From IMG/VR virus record IMGVR_UViG_3300026292_000038, positions 1-22,353 of that record: a stretch of 22,353 nucleotides of DNA; one strand, written 5' to 3'. Under the pieces are notes generated by a model that saw only the letters and a program-made list of their open reading frames with translations, was not told the DNA's origin and did no database searches. The DNA comes from a virus. The translations under genes were made by a program, and so were the position numbers. Positions 7,801 to 15,900 of the stretch are shown here, one piece after another (the stretch's first letter is position 1; every line of letters starts with the position of its first letter).

Positions 7801-7933
7801 ATCTGTTGTTAGTTTCCCTGTTGTTATTCAAAAACTTTTATCAATTCCAACACCAGTTGGTGTTGGGTCAGGTGGTGGTGGATCAGGTGGTGGATCTGGT
7901 GGACTCCTAAGTCGATTGGGATTTGGTAAATAA
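4850..7933 (+). CDS. Tape-measure-like virion protein 1 (1027 aa, gp29-position)
   Basis: The GTG start begins ANKFTHKFV. The N-terminus is helical with a charged coiled-coil stretch (about 60-100, RRRAEQRERDQEAEEA). A segment shared with the next gene follows (ILNWLQDPEN at 135-144, then FWDRVRGLGKLMFGLTMM near 193-210). The middle is very basic and helical, with repeated Lys/Arg-rich segments to about 460. A charged linker lies at about 600-690. A glycine-rich hydrophobic region (about 697-805, many GGIGKAIGG-type units) could insert into membrane. The end is GGGGSGGGSGG-rich. Size, helicity and hydrophobic patches fit a tail tape measure, the role of T4 gp29 (about 590 aa), which also sits near gp26-51-27. 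I saw no catalytic motif. Assignment is by architecture and context; a different inner tail structural role is possible. Confidence 0.6.
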   Translation: MANKFTHKFVNAGVKGKITPALFAARKSITATNRIGNTIASIGNVVWDMRQIAVKSAANKVLAEQARRRAEQRERDQEAEEAAELDKSLQSKKAQKPSSKQKSIAEKHFGWLNGFLRPLVEFFGWLIKITVIQNILNWLQDPENTGKLKTFLKKFTFVVKKLYAFTSWIVKDNILDGLADLFGAGGKDGKDSFWDRVRGLGKLMFGLTMMRWLLNPFAAVTDIVGLLDFIMNWRLPKLRIKGLQRLWGRRIKKGFNRIRDSKRLRKMVQTIKKFGRPIMKPIRFIGKQFQNFRKGFKGVTKTADIAKTTNTLFPHIATGAKKGGKAFEAGKQVKQTLKNFFGKGSKFGNLLKKLDFRNFRVPKPMKENAFGKWMNNRWKKTMGGLRDGASKISKWGSNGWDYLSKLPKKATEAVSNRFLKPIWDKIKPVKKYADDLIKPFNKAVKKSPIGKLVRGAGAKKVGASRLKDIPLLGSIVNFYFAVDSFKNGDTVGGVLESLAGAAELAGYMVPGAQPLLIAGGVLDLYLLSRILPGGIGESIMEWERTKAVPGMAGMFDSALSGTKSTIQGAKAQIGKAFSGINKWIGAEKEADKAKHLTENQKGDGSSVEKGKETDDKTTTTKKKSGGFWSWLTGGNKNKQSGSYTEAHGTSEYGDHDDSAGAIEREEHEWGPDGQPSGGKKKPWWKLWEKGGYPVKGAGGSFGIGGFFKGIGKAVGGIGKAIGGIVSGIGGAIGGIINTVKDVLGGPLGQILMMALPVMFPAVAWLGPVLKGINAVMALASGDPLGAIISLSGAFSSINTVNAIAMPKWMQSMRFSKFGNFMANLNGPGGFLSSKMGKIGVGILSGNYGAAFNAAIDGTSLGASLANLGNKVDELGLGGVLGAIPGLGPTLQNMGLGDVVGISSLLTGDFSAAGFITGMAEKHGYGGLVKAALGMVGGNFEQGMIDLASEMGVSPEMFGVIDTLQMLREGGESEKQKIMQEIGSISVVSFPVVIQKLLSIPTPVGVGSGGGGSGGGSGGLLSRLGFGK

Positions 7934-7936
7934 ATA
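7929..7936 (+). promoter_or_regulatory. Late-promoter-like motif before the second tape-measure-like gene
   Basis: AATAAATA contains the TAA stop of the upstream gene (7931-7933) and lies 22 bases before the ATG at 7959. A ribosome-binding site GAGGT follows at 7944-7948. Confidence 0.55.
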
Positions 7937-7958
7937 GAATGACGAGGTATATTCTCTA

Positions 7959-10856
7959 ATGGCAAGTATCCAGAAGTCATCAAAAATTAATATGTACAAG
8001 TTCGTCAATACTGACGATCAAAGTGCATCTGCGGATCCTATTGCCAAAAGTATTAATGTACAGACTCAGGCATTAAACAATATGGGTCGTACCATTAATG
8101 GTATTGCTCAAACTGTCGTAACTTTAAAAAATATTGCTCTTCATAGGTTACAGCAAGAAGAGAAACAAGCACGAGAAAAATTTAAACCGAAATATACTAA
8201 GCAAAGACAAAATCCATTTAAATCTTTAATGCTTAATATTAAGGCATATAAAGTTAAGGGATTCTTAGAGAGTATGCTTTCATTTATAGGAAGTTTACTT
8301 AAAATATTCATTGTTAGACCAATATTAAATTGGTTAGCGAATCCAGAGAATAAACAAAAATTAGTTAAGATATTAGAAGGTACTTGGAAGGTATTAAAAG
8401 GTATTACTGAGTTTCTTGGTAGTCAATTTGTTCATGCTATAAATGAGCTCCATGATGTTCTGAGTGGTGAAACTAGTATTTGGAAAAAGGTAACATCATT
8501 CACTAAACTTTGGATTAAATTTGCTCTTGGCTTCATGGCCATCAAGTTCTTAAGAAATCCAGTTAAACTCTTAAGATCTGTGGCACATGTTGGCAAGATG
8601 CTTGCCATCAAAACAAAATTAGCGAAGGCACAATTAACTAAGAGAAAAAAATTCTTAACTGGGGGTAAATGGGCTAGAGGTAAATGGTTACTTGGTGGTG
8701 CTGTTGGTGCAACTGTACTTTGGCAATTTGCTAATTGGGCGTTAGGTAAGAAGGAAGACCAAGAATCTGGTGATGATAGTACTCCTAATTCTGGAGGTAC
8801 TGGTGATAGAGGTAAAGATAGAGCATTCTCTATACAGGAGTATGGTGAAGATCTTACTAGTTCTATGTACGAGGCATTAGGATTAGAAGATCCTAATAAG
8901 AAGGAAGATAAGAAAAAGAATATGTGGAACCCGAAGAATTGGTTCGGGGGTAAAAAGGAGAAAGAGTCTAAGAAGGATGGTGAAAATCCTAATGCATTAG
9001 GTGTTCTTGCTGGATTGTATACAGCAAATAATCAGATGAAGGATCTGATTTCAACATTCAAGAGTGAGAGTAAGGAATTTAGCGGTAAGATGAATGATGC
9101 TGATGGTGCTGGTAAAGCAGAACTAATGCTTAATCTTGCTGCTACACTTGAATCAGCATTGGGTAGTAAAAACCAAATGTTCAATAAATTGCAGCACCAA
9201 ACTCAGAGTCTTGTTGAGAGTGCTGAAAAGGTTTCTAATGGTGATAAGACTAGTATTGGTGAATTTTTAAAATGGGCAGGACATGATGTTCAATCTAGAG
9301 AAGAAGGTGGTCGTGTTGGTTCTTTTGAAAGGGGTGGAAAGTGGTTAAATGGACCTAATACTGGATACCCTGCACATCATGATGGGCAACCATTAATTGC
9401 TCACGGGTTAGAAGGACTGTTTACTAAGCCTGGTAGTAAGGATGGATTTATAGTACCGTTTGATAATGCTGCAACTAGAAAAGATCCAATGTTAACTATG
9501 GTAAGGTTAGCACAAGCTAAGAAACTTGGATTTAAAAATGGACCACCAGGATTTGAGGGTGGTGGATTAGGATTAGCTGGTCTTAAGGATAATAAGACAT
9601 ATAGAATATCTCAGGGTAAAGGGTGGTTTGAAAAATCTAAAGTTAAATCTGGAGGAGGTAATTGGTTTAGTAGACTAATGCAAGGTCATAAACTTTCTGG
9701 ATTTACAGGAAGTCCCTTTGGTGATAGTGGAGTTGGTGGTAACTGGGGAATGGGTGCAAACTTTGGTCAGCAGTATCAAGAACCTGGTTCAGGTGGATTG
9801 GGATTGGTACAAAGATTGGTTGCTTCTCATCGTGGAGATGAACTAACTTCAGCATTATTAGCAAGAACAATCTTTAATAGAAAGGCTGCTATTGATAAGA
9901 CTGGTAATCCCCAAATGTTTAAAGCGAAGAGTGGAAGTTTCCATGATATATTGCATGCACCAGGTCAGTATCCTAATGTAGAAAATGGTAAGATAAAGGG
10001 TAAATTCTCTAATTCTGAGTTGAATGCTGCTGGTAAGGCTATGAAGTTAGCAAAAGAAGCACATAAACTTAAAGAACGTTTAGGTGACAGTGGATTAGAT
10101 CCAGCTAAAACGCAGCAATTACTAACTTCTACCATATTCAAACCTGGTTCTGGTTTAAATAAAGGTGGACTAATGGGATTACTTACTGGTGGTGGAGGTG
10201 TTAGATTTGGTAAATATACATTCCAGAATAAACCATCTAATGCTATGAATGCTTTGATGGGTGGAATGAATCCATTAATGGCGAAAGGTATGATGACTAT
10301 GATTACCAATCTAATCGGAGGAAAGAAAGATGGTGGATTTGGTAAAGATCTTATTATGACACTTGCTAGTGGAATTCTAGGTGGTGGATTTGGAAAAGAG
10401 GGAGGTAAAGGTGGTGGAATGATGGATGCTTTATTTGGAATGTTTGGTATGCCTACTCAGAGAGGTGGACAGAAGAAGAAACCAGGTGGTTCGATGTCTG
10501 GTGGTTTAGGTCAAGTACTACAGGGTATATTCGGTGGTAAGGGTGGAAAGGATAAGAAAGAAGAGAGGATGGAGTTTAAGAAGAGAGAGAATGAAAGACA
10601 TAGACAGATAATGAAGTATGAAGCATCACAACAGAAACGTAATATCATGTCTAGATTGCATGACCAAGCTAGTCAAAATGCTAGAGAGATTACATCTTCT
10701 GTTAACGCATCTAATAAATCTGCTGCTAGTCAGGCAAGAATGGGTGCAGAAGCTGTTGCGAGATTATCACAACAATCACAACAACAACAAGGAAATGCCT
10801 TTATGGGAATCTTTAAGTCAATAGCATCACAACTAAGTTCATCTAAGAAAAAATAA
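7959..10856 (+). CDS. Tape-measure-like virion protein 2 (965 aa) with SleB-like hydrolase segment
   Basis: The N-terminal third is a paralogue of the previous gene: ILNWLANPEN (122-131), then IWKKVTSFTKLWIKFALGFM (about 174-193). A Gly-rich motif follows (about 450-507, with GPNTGYPAHHDGQ and GFIVPFDNAATR), a pattern I know from cyanophage tail structural proteins. Residues about 610-700 resemble the SleB/CwlJ cell-wall hydrolase family: LVASHRGDE, LLARTIFNRK, then SFHDILHAPGQYP. The Glu expected just before the RG pair is Ser here, so activity is uncertain. The C-terminus is Gly/Lys-rich, then a charged coiled coil and a Gln-rich end. The likely role is an inner tail or hub protein that may help DNA cross the cell wall. 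Start ATG 7959 is supported by GAGGT 10 bases upstream. Confidence 0.6.
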   Translation: MASIQKSSKINMYKFVNTDDQSASADPIAKSINVQTQALNNMGRTINGIAQTVVTLKNIALHRLQQEEKQAREKFKPKYTKQRQNPFKSLMLNIKAYKVKGFLESMLSFIGSLLKIFIVRPILNWLANPENKQKLVKILEGTWKVLKGITEFLGSQFVHAINELHDVLSGETSIWKKVTSFTKLWIKFALGFMAIKFLRNPVKLLRSVAHVGKMLAIKTKLAKAQLTKRKKFLTGGKWARGKWLLGGAVGATVLWQFANWALGKKEDQESGDDSTPNSGGTGDRGKDRAFSIQEYGEDLTSSMYEALGLEDPNKKEDKKKNMWNPKNWFGGKKEKESKKDGENPNALGVLAGLYTANNQMKDLISTFKSESKEFSGKMNDADGAGKAELMLNLAATLESALGSKNQMFNKLQHQTQSLVESAEKVSNGDKTSIGEFLKWAGHDVQSREEGGRVGSFERGGKWLNGPNTGYPAHHDGQPLIAHGLEGLFTKPGSKDGFIVPFDNAATRKDPMLTMVRLAQAKKLGFKNGPPGFEGGGLGLAGLKDNKTYRISQGKGWFEKSKVKSGGGNWFSRLMQGHKLSGFTGSPFGDSGVGGNWGMGANFGQQYQEPGSGGLGLVQRLVASHRGDELTSALLARTIFNRKAAIDKTGNPQMFKAKSGSFHDILHAPGQYPNVENGKIKGKFSNSELNAAGKAMKLAKEAHKLKERLGDSGLDPAKTQQLLTSTIFKPGSGLNKGGLMGLLTGGGGVRFGKYTFQNKPSNAMNALMGGMNPLMAKGMMTMITNLIGGKKDGGFGKDLIMTLASGILGGGFGKEGGKGGGMMDALFGMFGMPTQRGGQKKKPGGSMSGGLGQVLQGIFGGKGGKDKKEERMEFKKRENERHRQIMKYEASQQKRNIMSRLHDQASQNAREITSSVNASNKSAASQARMGAEAVARLSQQSQQQQGNAFMGIFKSIASQLSSSKKK

Positions 10857-10858
10857 TT

Positions 10859-12238
10859 ATGAGTAGCAAGAGAGCTAACACAGCAGAAATCGATTTTAAA
10901 ATTAGCCTCTGGCGTAATGGTAAGAGGATGGAGAATTCTTCGGGTAAGTATGAACTTGCTGAATTTGTCAAGGGTTTTGAAATTGTAGAATCGGTTGAAT
11001 CTGCTACTATTGAAGCACGTATTATAGTTGAAGATGCTGCTGGACTTATGGGAGCATTGACTGGATCTGAAGTATTTAAATTAACTATATTTCATTTCAC
11101 AGGTAATAGGGATTATTGGTTGAGGTGTGTTCATATTGAGGATAGAGTTAGAACAGCACAAACAGCAGATGTTTTTATCGTTAATTGTGTTTCTGATGAG
11201 TATATTAAGAATGAAATTAAAAATGTTTTTGGTCATACTGAAAAGATATTTGCTGGTTCTATAGAGGCAGGACAGATTATTAGGAAGTTGGTAAGAGATA
11301 AGAAGTACTTAGGAAGTAAGAAACGTCTATTTTTAGAGCAAACTATTAATAAGCAGAGATTGGTTATCCCTAACTGGAGACCGATTGATGTGATTTATTG
11401 GGTTGCTGAAAGATCTGTTCGTAAATCTAAGAAGGGTGGAGTATTACAGAATGGATTTAATTTCTGGGAATCTGCTTTAGGATTTCATTTTAAATCAATT
11501 GATAAGATGATAGATGATGTCAATGAACAGAAGGAAGAAACGACAGATCATGTAAAAGGTAAACCAGCACTTTATACTTACACATATTCACCCAAAGGTA
11601 TGAAGGTTGATGCAGGTGAAGACCAATATAAGATTGATAGTGTAATTTTCCCTGAAGAGAGAAGTTATCTTATGGGGTTAAGACATGGTTCATGGTCTGG
11701 ATATAGTATTGGGTTTGACCCAGTTTCTATAAATCAATCAAGAATTGGTGTTAGTACTGATATGAAAGATAAGGAGTATAACTATACTCTTAAAAAGGTA
11801 TGGAAAAAAATGTCTCATGTTGGTGGTACAAATTATGTCAATCCTAATACTTTGATGGATAAAGAAATACAAAAAGTTATTGACCAACCAAAGAGAGTTA
11901 GATATACTATGATACCTAATCAGTTATTTGATCCAAAATATAAATTGAATCCTCAAAAAAATTATGAAGAGGTTGTTGAACTTCAAGCATACGAATACTT
12001 ACGGAGAGAGACACTAAAAAATATTAAATTATCTATTACTATTCCAGGTAATTTAGATCTTTATGCTGGACATGGTATACAGGTTAAGTTACCAGGAACC
12101 TTCAGATCTGGTACGACAATTCAGAATGATAGGAAGTATAGTGGTAGATATATCATCATGGGTGTACGTCATCATACAGGGGATGGTCTTAAAATGAAGA
12201 CAGAACTGTTGCTAGGTCGTGATAGTATACTAGGATAA
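10859..12238 (+). CDS. 27: Baseplate hub subunit, gp27-like
   Basis: At 459 aa it is somewhat longer than T4 gp27 (about 391 aa). The N-terminal half has the beta-strand pattern of hub proteins (FVKGFEIVESVESATIEARI, about 38-57; then FKLTIFHFTGNRDYWL, about 73-88), a mid-region with NWRPIDVIYWVAERS (about 172-186) typical of gp27-like hub proteins, and a C-terminal beta domain with NLDLYAGHGIQVKLPG (about 398-413). gp27 forms the trimeric torus that carries the gp5 spike, and gp5 lies just downstream. The start is 2 bases after the preceding stop; no strong ribosome-binding site is visible. The stop TAA is part of the AATAAATA motif that precedes cp12. Assignment comes from motifs, length and synteny. 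Confidence 0.75.
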   Translation: MSSKRANTAEIDFKISLWRNGKRMENSSGKYELAEFVKGFEIVESVESATIEARIIVEDAAGLMGALTGSEVFKLTIFHFTGNRDYWLRCVHIEDRVRTAQTADVFIVNCVSDEYIKNEIKNVFGHTEKIFAGSIEAGQIIRKLVRDKKYLGSKKRLFLEQTINKQRLVIPNWRPIDVIYWVAERSVRKSKKGGVLQNGFNFWESALGFHFKSIDKMIDDVNEQKEETTDHVKGKPALYTYTYSPKGMKVDAGEDQYKIDSVIFPEERSYLMGLRHGSWSGYSIGFDPVSINQSRIGVSTDMKDKEYNYTLKKVWKKMSHVGGTNYVNPNTLMDKEIQKVIDQPKRVRYTMIPNQLFDPKYKLNPQKNYEEVVELQAYEYLRRETLKNIKLSITIPGNLDLYAGHGIQVKLPGTFRSGTTIQNDRKYSGRYIIMGVRHHTGDGLKMKTELLLGRDSILG

Positions 12239-12244
12239 TAAATA
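12237..12244 (+). promoter_or_regulatory. Late-promoter-like motif before cp12-cpeT
   Basis: AATAAATA overlaps the gp27-like stop codon and lies 32 bases before the cp12 ATG. The leader that follows contains the hairpin GTTAC-CTA-GTAAC (12251-12263) and GGAG at 12264-12267. Confidence 0.5.
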
Positions 12245-12250
12245 GTTATT

Positions 12251-12267
12251 GTTACCTAGTAACGGAG
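12251..12267 (+). promoter_or_regulatory. Leader hairpin and ribosome-binding site of cp12
   Basis: GTTAC (12251-12255) and GTAAC (12259-12263) form a 5-bp stem with a CTA loop, directly followed by the Shine-Dalgarno GGAG, 9 bases before ATG 12277. The right part, CTAGTAACGGAG, recurs with one change at 16409-16420 before another start codon. Confidence 0.45.
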
Positions 12268-12276
12268 ATTAAAATT

Positions 12277-12504
12277 ATGAAAACTATCGAAGAACACATT
12301 CAAGCAGATAGAGACATTCTTGACAACCCAACAATTAGTCCTGCAGCTCGTAGGCATGTTGCAGAGGAGTTACATGAGTTAGAAACTTATCGTGAGCACC
12401 ATATCGAAGAGATTAATGCTGGTGACCATCATGATCCTAATACCATTGAACTATTCTGTGAAATGCATCCTGATGAGCCAGAGTGCCTAGTATATGACGA
12501 TTAA
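12277..12504 (+). CDS. cp12: CP12-like Calvin-cycle regulator
   Basis: The 75-aa protein ends with the CP12 signature: LFCEMHPDEPECLVYDD, with Cys61 and Cys70 separated by eight residues and the terminal Tyr-Asp-Asp. In cyanobacteria CP12 binds GAPDH and phosphoribulokinase in the oxidised state and shuts down the Calvin cycle. Cyanophage CP12 is thought to divert host carbon and NADPH toward nucleotide synthesis. The N-terminal Cys pair of many host CP12 proteins is absent; the region instead is a charged helix (SPAARRHVAEELHELETYRE). A His-rich link (GDHHDP) joins the two. The gene lies between the gp27-like gene and gp5, with its own promoter-like motif and GGAG site, and its stop overlaps the next start (TAATG). 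Confidence 0.82.
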   Translation: MKTIEEHIQADRDILDNPTISPAARRHVAEELHELETYREHHIEEINAGDHHDPNTIELFCEMHPDEPECLVYDD

Positions 12505-12950
12505 TGAGCAATTTTTTATCATGGTTACTTGGAACTTGGTCTAATAAGCATCAAGCACAGTCAGCTCCTACTTTATACAAATCTGTATCTGTAAGATGGG
12601 AGCAAAACGGTGAGTTTATAAATTCGATTCATTGGGGTAGGAGAACACCTCATGATCCATATTTAAAAACTCATAAGAAATTGGTAGAGGTGTCGGATAA
12701 AGAAGTTATTTTAGAACATTGGGGTGGAACCTATAGTGGTTTGCAACGCAATGAAGATTGTGATATGGTATTAAAATTTGATGGTGTAGCATGGTTAGGT
12801 AAGTTTGATACACAGATGGATGATGTAACAGGTCATGCTGAACTTGGTGTCTATGGACATAAACTTTTTATGAGGGATAGATTTTTGGATTCTAAAGGTA
12901 GGATTGTCTGGGGTGCAGATGAAATTTATAAGTACCTGAGAGTTCAATAA
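12504..12950 (+). CDS. cpeT: CpeT-like phycobilin lyase
   Basis: The 148-aa protein resembles the CpeT/CpcT T-type lyase family in order: FLSWLLGTWSNKHQAQ (4-19), the DPY segment (51-53), CDMVLKFDG (86-94), then a strand-rich end with RDRFLDSKGRIVWG (124-137) and YKYLR. Host members attach phycobilins to phycobiliproteins and are usually near 200 aa; phage forms are shorter. The expected role is binding or attaching bilin to keep light harvesting running during infection. Whether this copy is an active lyase or only a bilin-binding protein cannot be read from sequence. It starts in the stop codon of cp12, so the two metabolic genes are translationally coupled. Its own stop lies inside the AATAAATA motif before gp5. 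Confidence 0.7.
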   Translation: MSNFLSWLLGTWSNKHQAQSAPTLYKSVSVRWEQNGEFINSIHWGRRTPHDPYLKTHKKLVEVSDKEVILEHWGGTYSGLQRNEDCDMVLKFDGVAWLGKFDTQMDDVTGHAELGVYGHKLFMRDRFLDSKGRIVWGADEIYKYLRVQ

Positions 12951-12953
12951 ATA
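12946..12953 (+). promoter_or_regulatory. Late-promoter-like motif before gp5
   Basis: AATAAATA overlaps the TAA stop of the cpeT-like gene (12948-12950) and lies 23 bases before the gp5 ATG. With the motif at 12237 it brackets the cp12-cpeT pair. Confidence 0.55.
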
Positions 12954-12976
12954 TACATGATAAGACCCTAATAAAA

Positions 12977-15900
12977 ATGAACCAGACAATCGATGGTATA
13001 ATCAATGAGAATAATATTAACTTTGTAGGGAAAGACGGATTTTTCTGGTGGGTTGGTGAAGTTGAAGATAATGAAGACCCTATGGAATTGGGTAGGGTTA
13101 GAGTTCGTGTGCTTGGATACTATACTAATGTTCGTGGTGGTACTACAGCAGATCTAAAGACAGACCATCTTCCTTGGGCAACAGTATTACAACATACATC
13201 TCAAGCTGGTAATGATGGGCAAGGAGAATCTTCAGGACAGTTGCAACCTGGTGCAGTTGTTATGGGATTCTTTATGGATGGTGATGATGCACAGATGCCA
13301 ATAGTAATTGGTGTTATGCGTGTTAATAAAGCTACAGCATCAAGACAGATAAAGGAATTTGCTTTCACTGGTGAAAGTATGAAAGCAAGTAGTACTGGAA
13401 CTATAAATCCTGCATCAAATAGACCAGGAGATCCCAATGGTATTGGGTCAGATAATTTTAGAAGACCAGGATTACAAAATAATAGTGTATCAACAGTTGC
13501 AGCAACTACAACTACAGAGATTGGGGGTAAGGGGTCACCACTTAATGTGGGTATGACTCCAGGTATTAATGGTAGTGCTGGTAATCCTCAAAAACCAAGA
13601 CAACCTGAGAAACCAATACCTGCTGCTAATGGTGTTGGTGGACCTTGGAAGAGTTTAGATTATACATTATCGTATCTTATAGAAGATCTTGCAGACCAAG
13701 CAGGTTTGTTAGTTAAATCGGGTGATGGGCAATATTTAAATGTTATTACTGGAACTCTTGTAACAAATGCAGAACTTACTGCAAAGATACAAAATTTCTT
13801 AGGTACTGTATTCACTCAAGTTGTTAGTGCTATGCGTACAGCAACTTCTACTCTTATTGATGATTTGGAGTTGTCTGTTTTATTGAATAAGTCAACTGGA
13901 GCACCTTATATAATACAAACTACAGTACAGGCAGAAGTTAGTAAAATATTATCTAGTCTATGTGCTATTGATAATAACCTAACAGATTTTATTAATACAC
14001 CATTAACTACTGTAACATCTAATTTAGATTCATACTTAGCTAGTCTGATTGATAAACCAACGTTTGTTACTCAGGGTGTTGAAGGTGTTATTAGTATTGT
14101 AATATGTAATGTTGAAAAGTTATTGAATAATCTTACTACAGTAGTATCACAAACTGAAGCAGTAGTTGCTGATTACCAAGATGCAAAAGAAGTATTAGAT
14201 ACTTGGAAAGCAGGTAATAAGATATTCTCTGAGAAGACTAATTTATTTACTAAAGACGTTAATACATTAACTGGACTAATAAAGTTATTTGTTGAGTTTT
14301 CTGAATCGGGTTGTGTTAGACCACCTAAGAGTGGAGAAGATAATGTTGGTTGGTTCCCTCTATTTGGTGTAACTCATTGTACTCCTGAAGAATTTGCTTC
14401 CATAGCAGTACTTAGAGGTGAGACTAGAGGTAAGTGTGGAGAGTCTACTACTATTGCTGGTGGACTATTTGATTCTGTATTCTCTGAAGCAGATCCTTAT
14501 TTAACTACTGCTAAGACACAAGTTAATGGTTCTTTTGAATTATATGTTGGTACACCTGGTCGTCAGGCAACTATTATTAAGAGAGAGAATGGTACTACAC
14601 ATACTTCAGTAAGTTTGAATAATGCTATGCACCAAGAGTGGATGGCTAAGAGAAAGATTAAAGAAGACTTCCCAGATCTATCAGAGGATGAAGTTAGTAT
14701 TGCAGCAGCAGAGGCAGTTGCAGCATCAACTAGAACAACGTCTGCACAGACTGCTTGGGTTAGATCTGCTGACAATTTACCAGATGGTGTACAGGGTTTA
14801 TGGAGTGACTTCTTAAAAACTTATGGTGTTTATCCATCTAATACTTCAGCATTACTAGGAACACATACTGGTACATGGGAAGTAGTTGTTACTGTTGAGG
14901 GAACATATACTTTTGATGTTCAAGCGGATAACCAAGGTAGTATTTCATGGGACGGAGTAACTCTAGGTCAGACATCGATGTTCCAATCTCATAATGTAAC
15001 ATCTACATTTACTATAGAGAATGTACAAGCAGGTACACATACTATTAAAGGTAGTATAACCAATGTATATACTGAAAATGCTGGTTCTGGATGGGAAAGA
15101 AACCCTGCTGCTATTGCATGGACATTAAAAGATCCTACAGGAACAGTTGTAAAAACATCTCTCGATTCATTCCCAGTTAGATATCACCCTAGTACTGCTG
15201 CTAATGGAGATGAGGGTAATTTACTTGCTGACCATATTAGTTGGGCTGGCACTAAAACTGAAGAAGTGCATGGAGATGATGCAAAGGTTATTGATAATGA
15301 CTACTGTAGAACAGTTCAGGGTGATTATAGATTAAAAGTAACAGGTGATTGTCATATTGAAGTTGGTGGAGGATTCTTCTTCAGTGCTCAAGGTGCTCCA
15401 AAATCTGTTAGTAAACATGGACATCCTAAGAATAAGGAAATTCAAAAGCATGTTATTAATTTTGGTTCTGACGTTGATATGAATGTTGCTGGTGCTGCAT
15501 TTGAAATGCAAGCAGCAAATCTAAGAATGGCAGCAACTAAGACATCTATTACAGGTAAGGAATATGAAAATGCATCAAAACTACAGAAGTATTCTGGTGT
15601 AGAGTGTATTATCAGTGCTGATAATTCTATTGAAATGGTTACTACTGCTTTGTATCAGAAGATTAACATTAATAAGAACCCTGCTGCTACCAAGTCTGGT
15701 ATTAGTACAATATGTCATGGTTCTGTAGATCTTGCTCTTATGCCTGGTGGTTCTACAACTGATAATGTTCCTAGATTTACAGTTGCTAATCCTTCGGGAC
15801 CAGTTTCTATGCAGTGCGGTTCAACTGGATTTAATTTGAATGTAATGGAAGGTGCTTATAATGTAATGGCACATGATGGACTTATTCGTATGGAGTCTAA

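Noticed and set aside
9965-10309. 114-codon minus-strand open frame inside the second tape-measure-like gene
   Set aside because: It is also a Pro/Asn-rich shadow of Gly-rich sequence; the plus-strand frame is clearly the coding one.
10618-10824. 68-codon plus-strand frame overlapping the C-terminus of the second tape-measure-like gene
   Set aside because: It lies wholly within the coiled-coil coding region in another frame, has no ribosome-binding site, and its content is typical of an out-of-frame reading.
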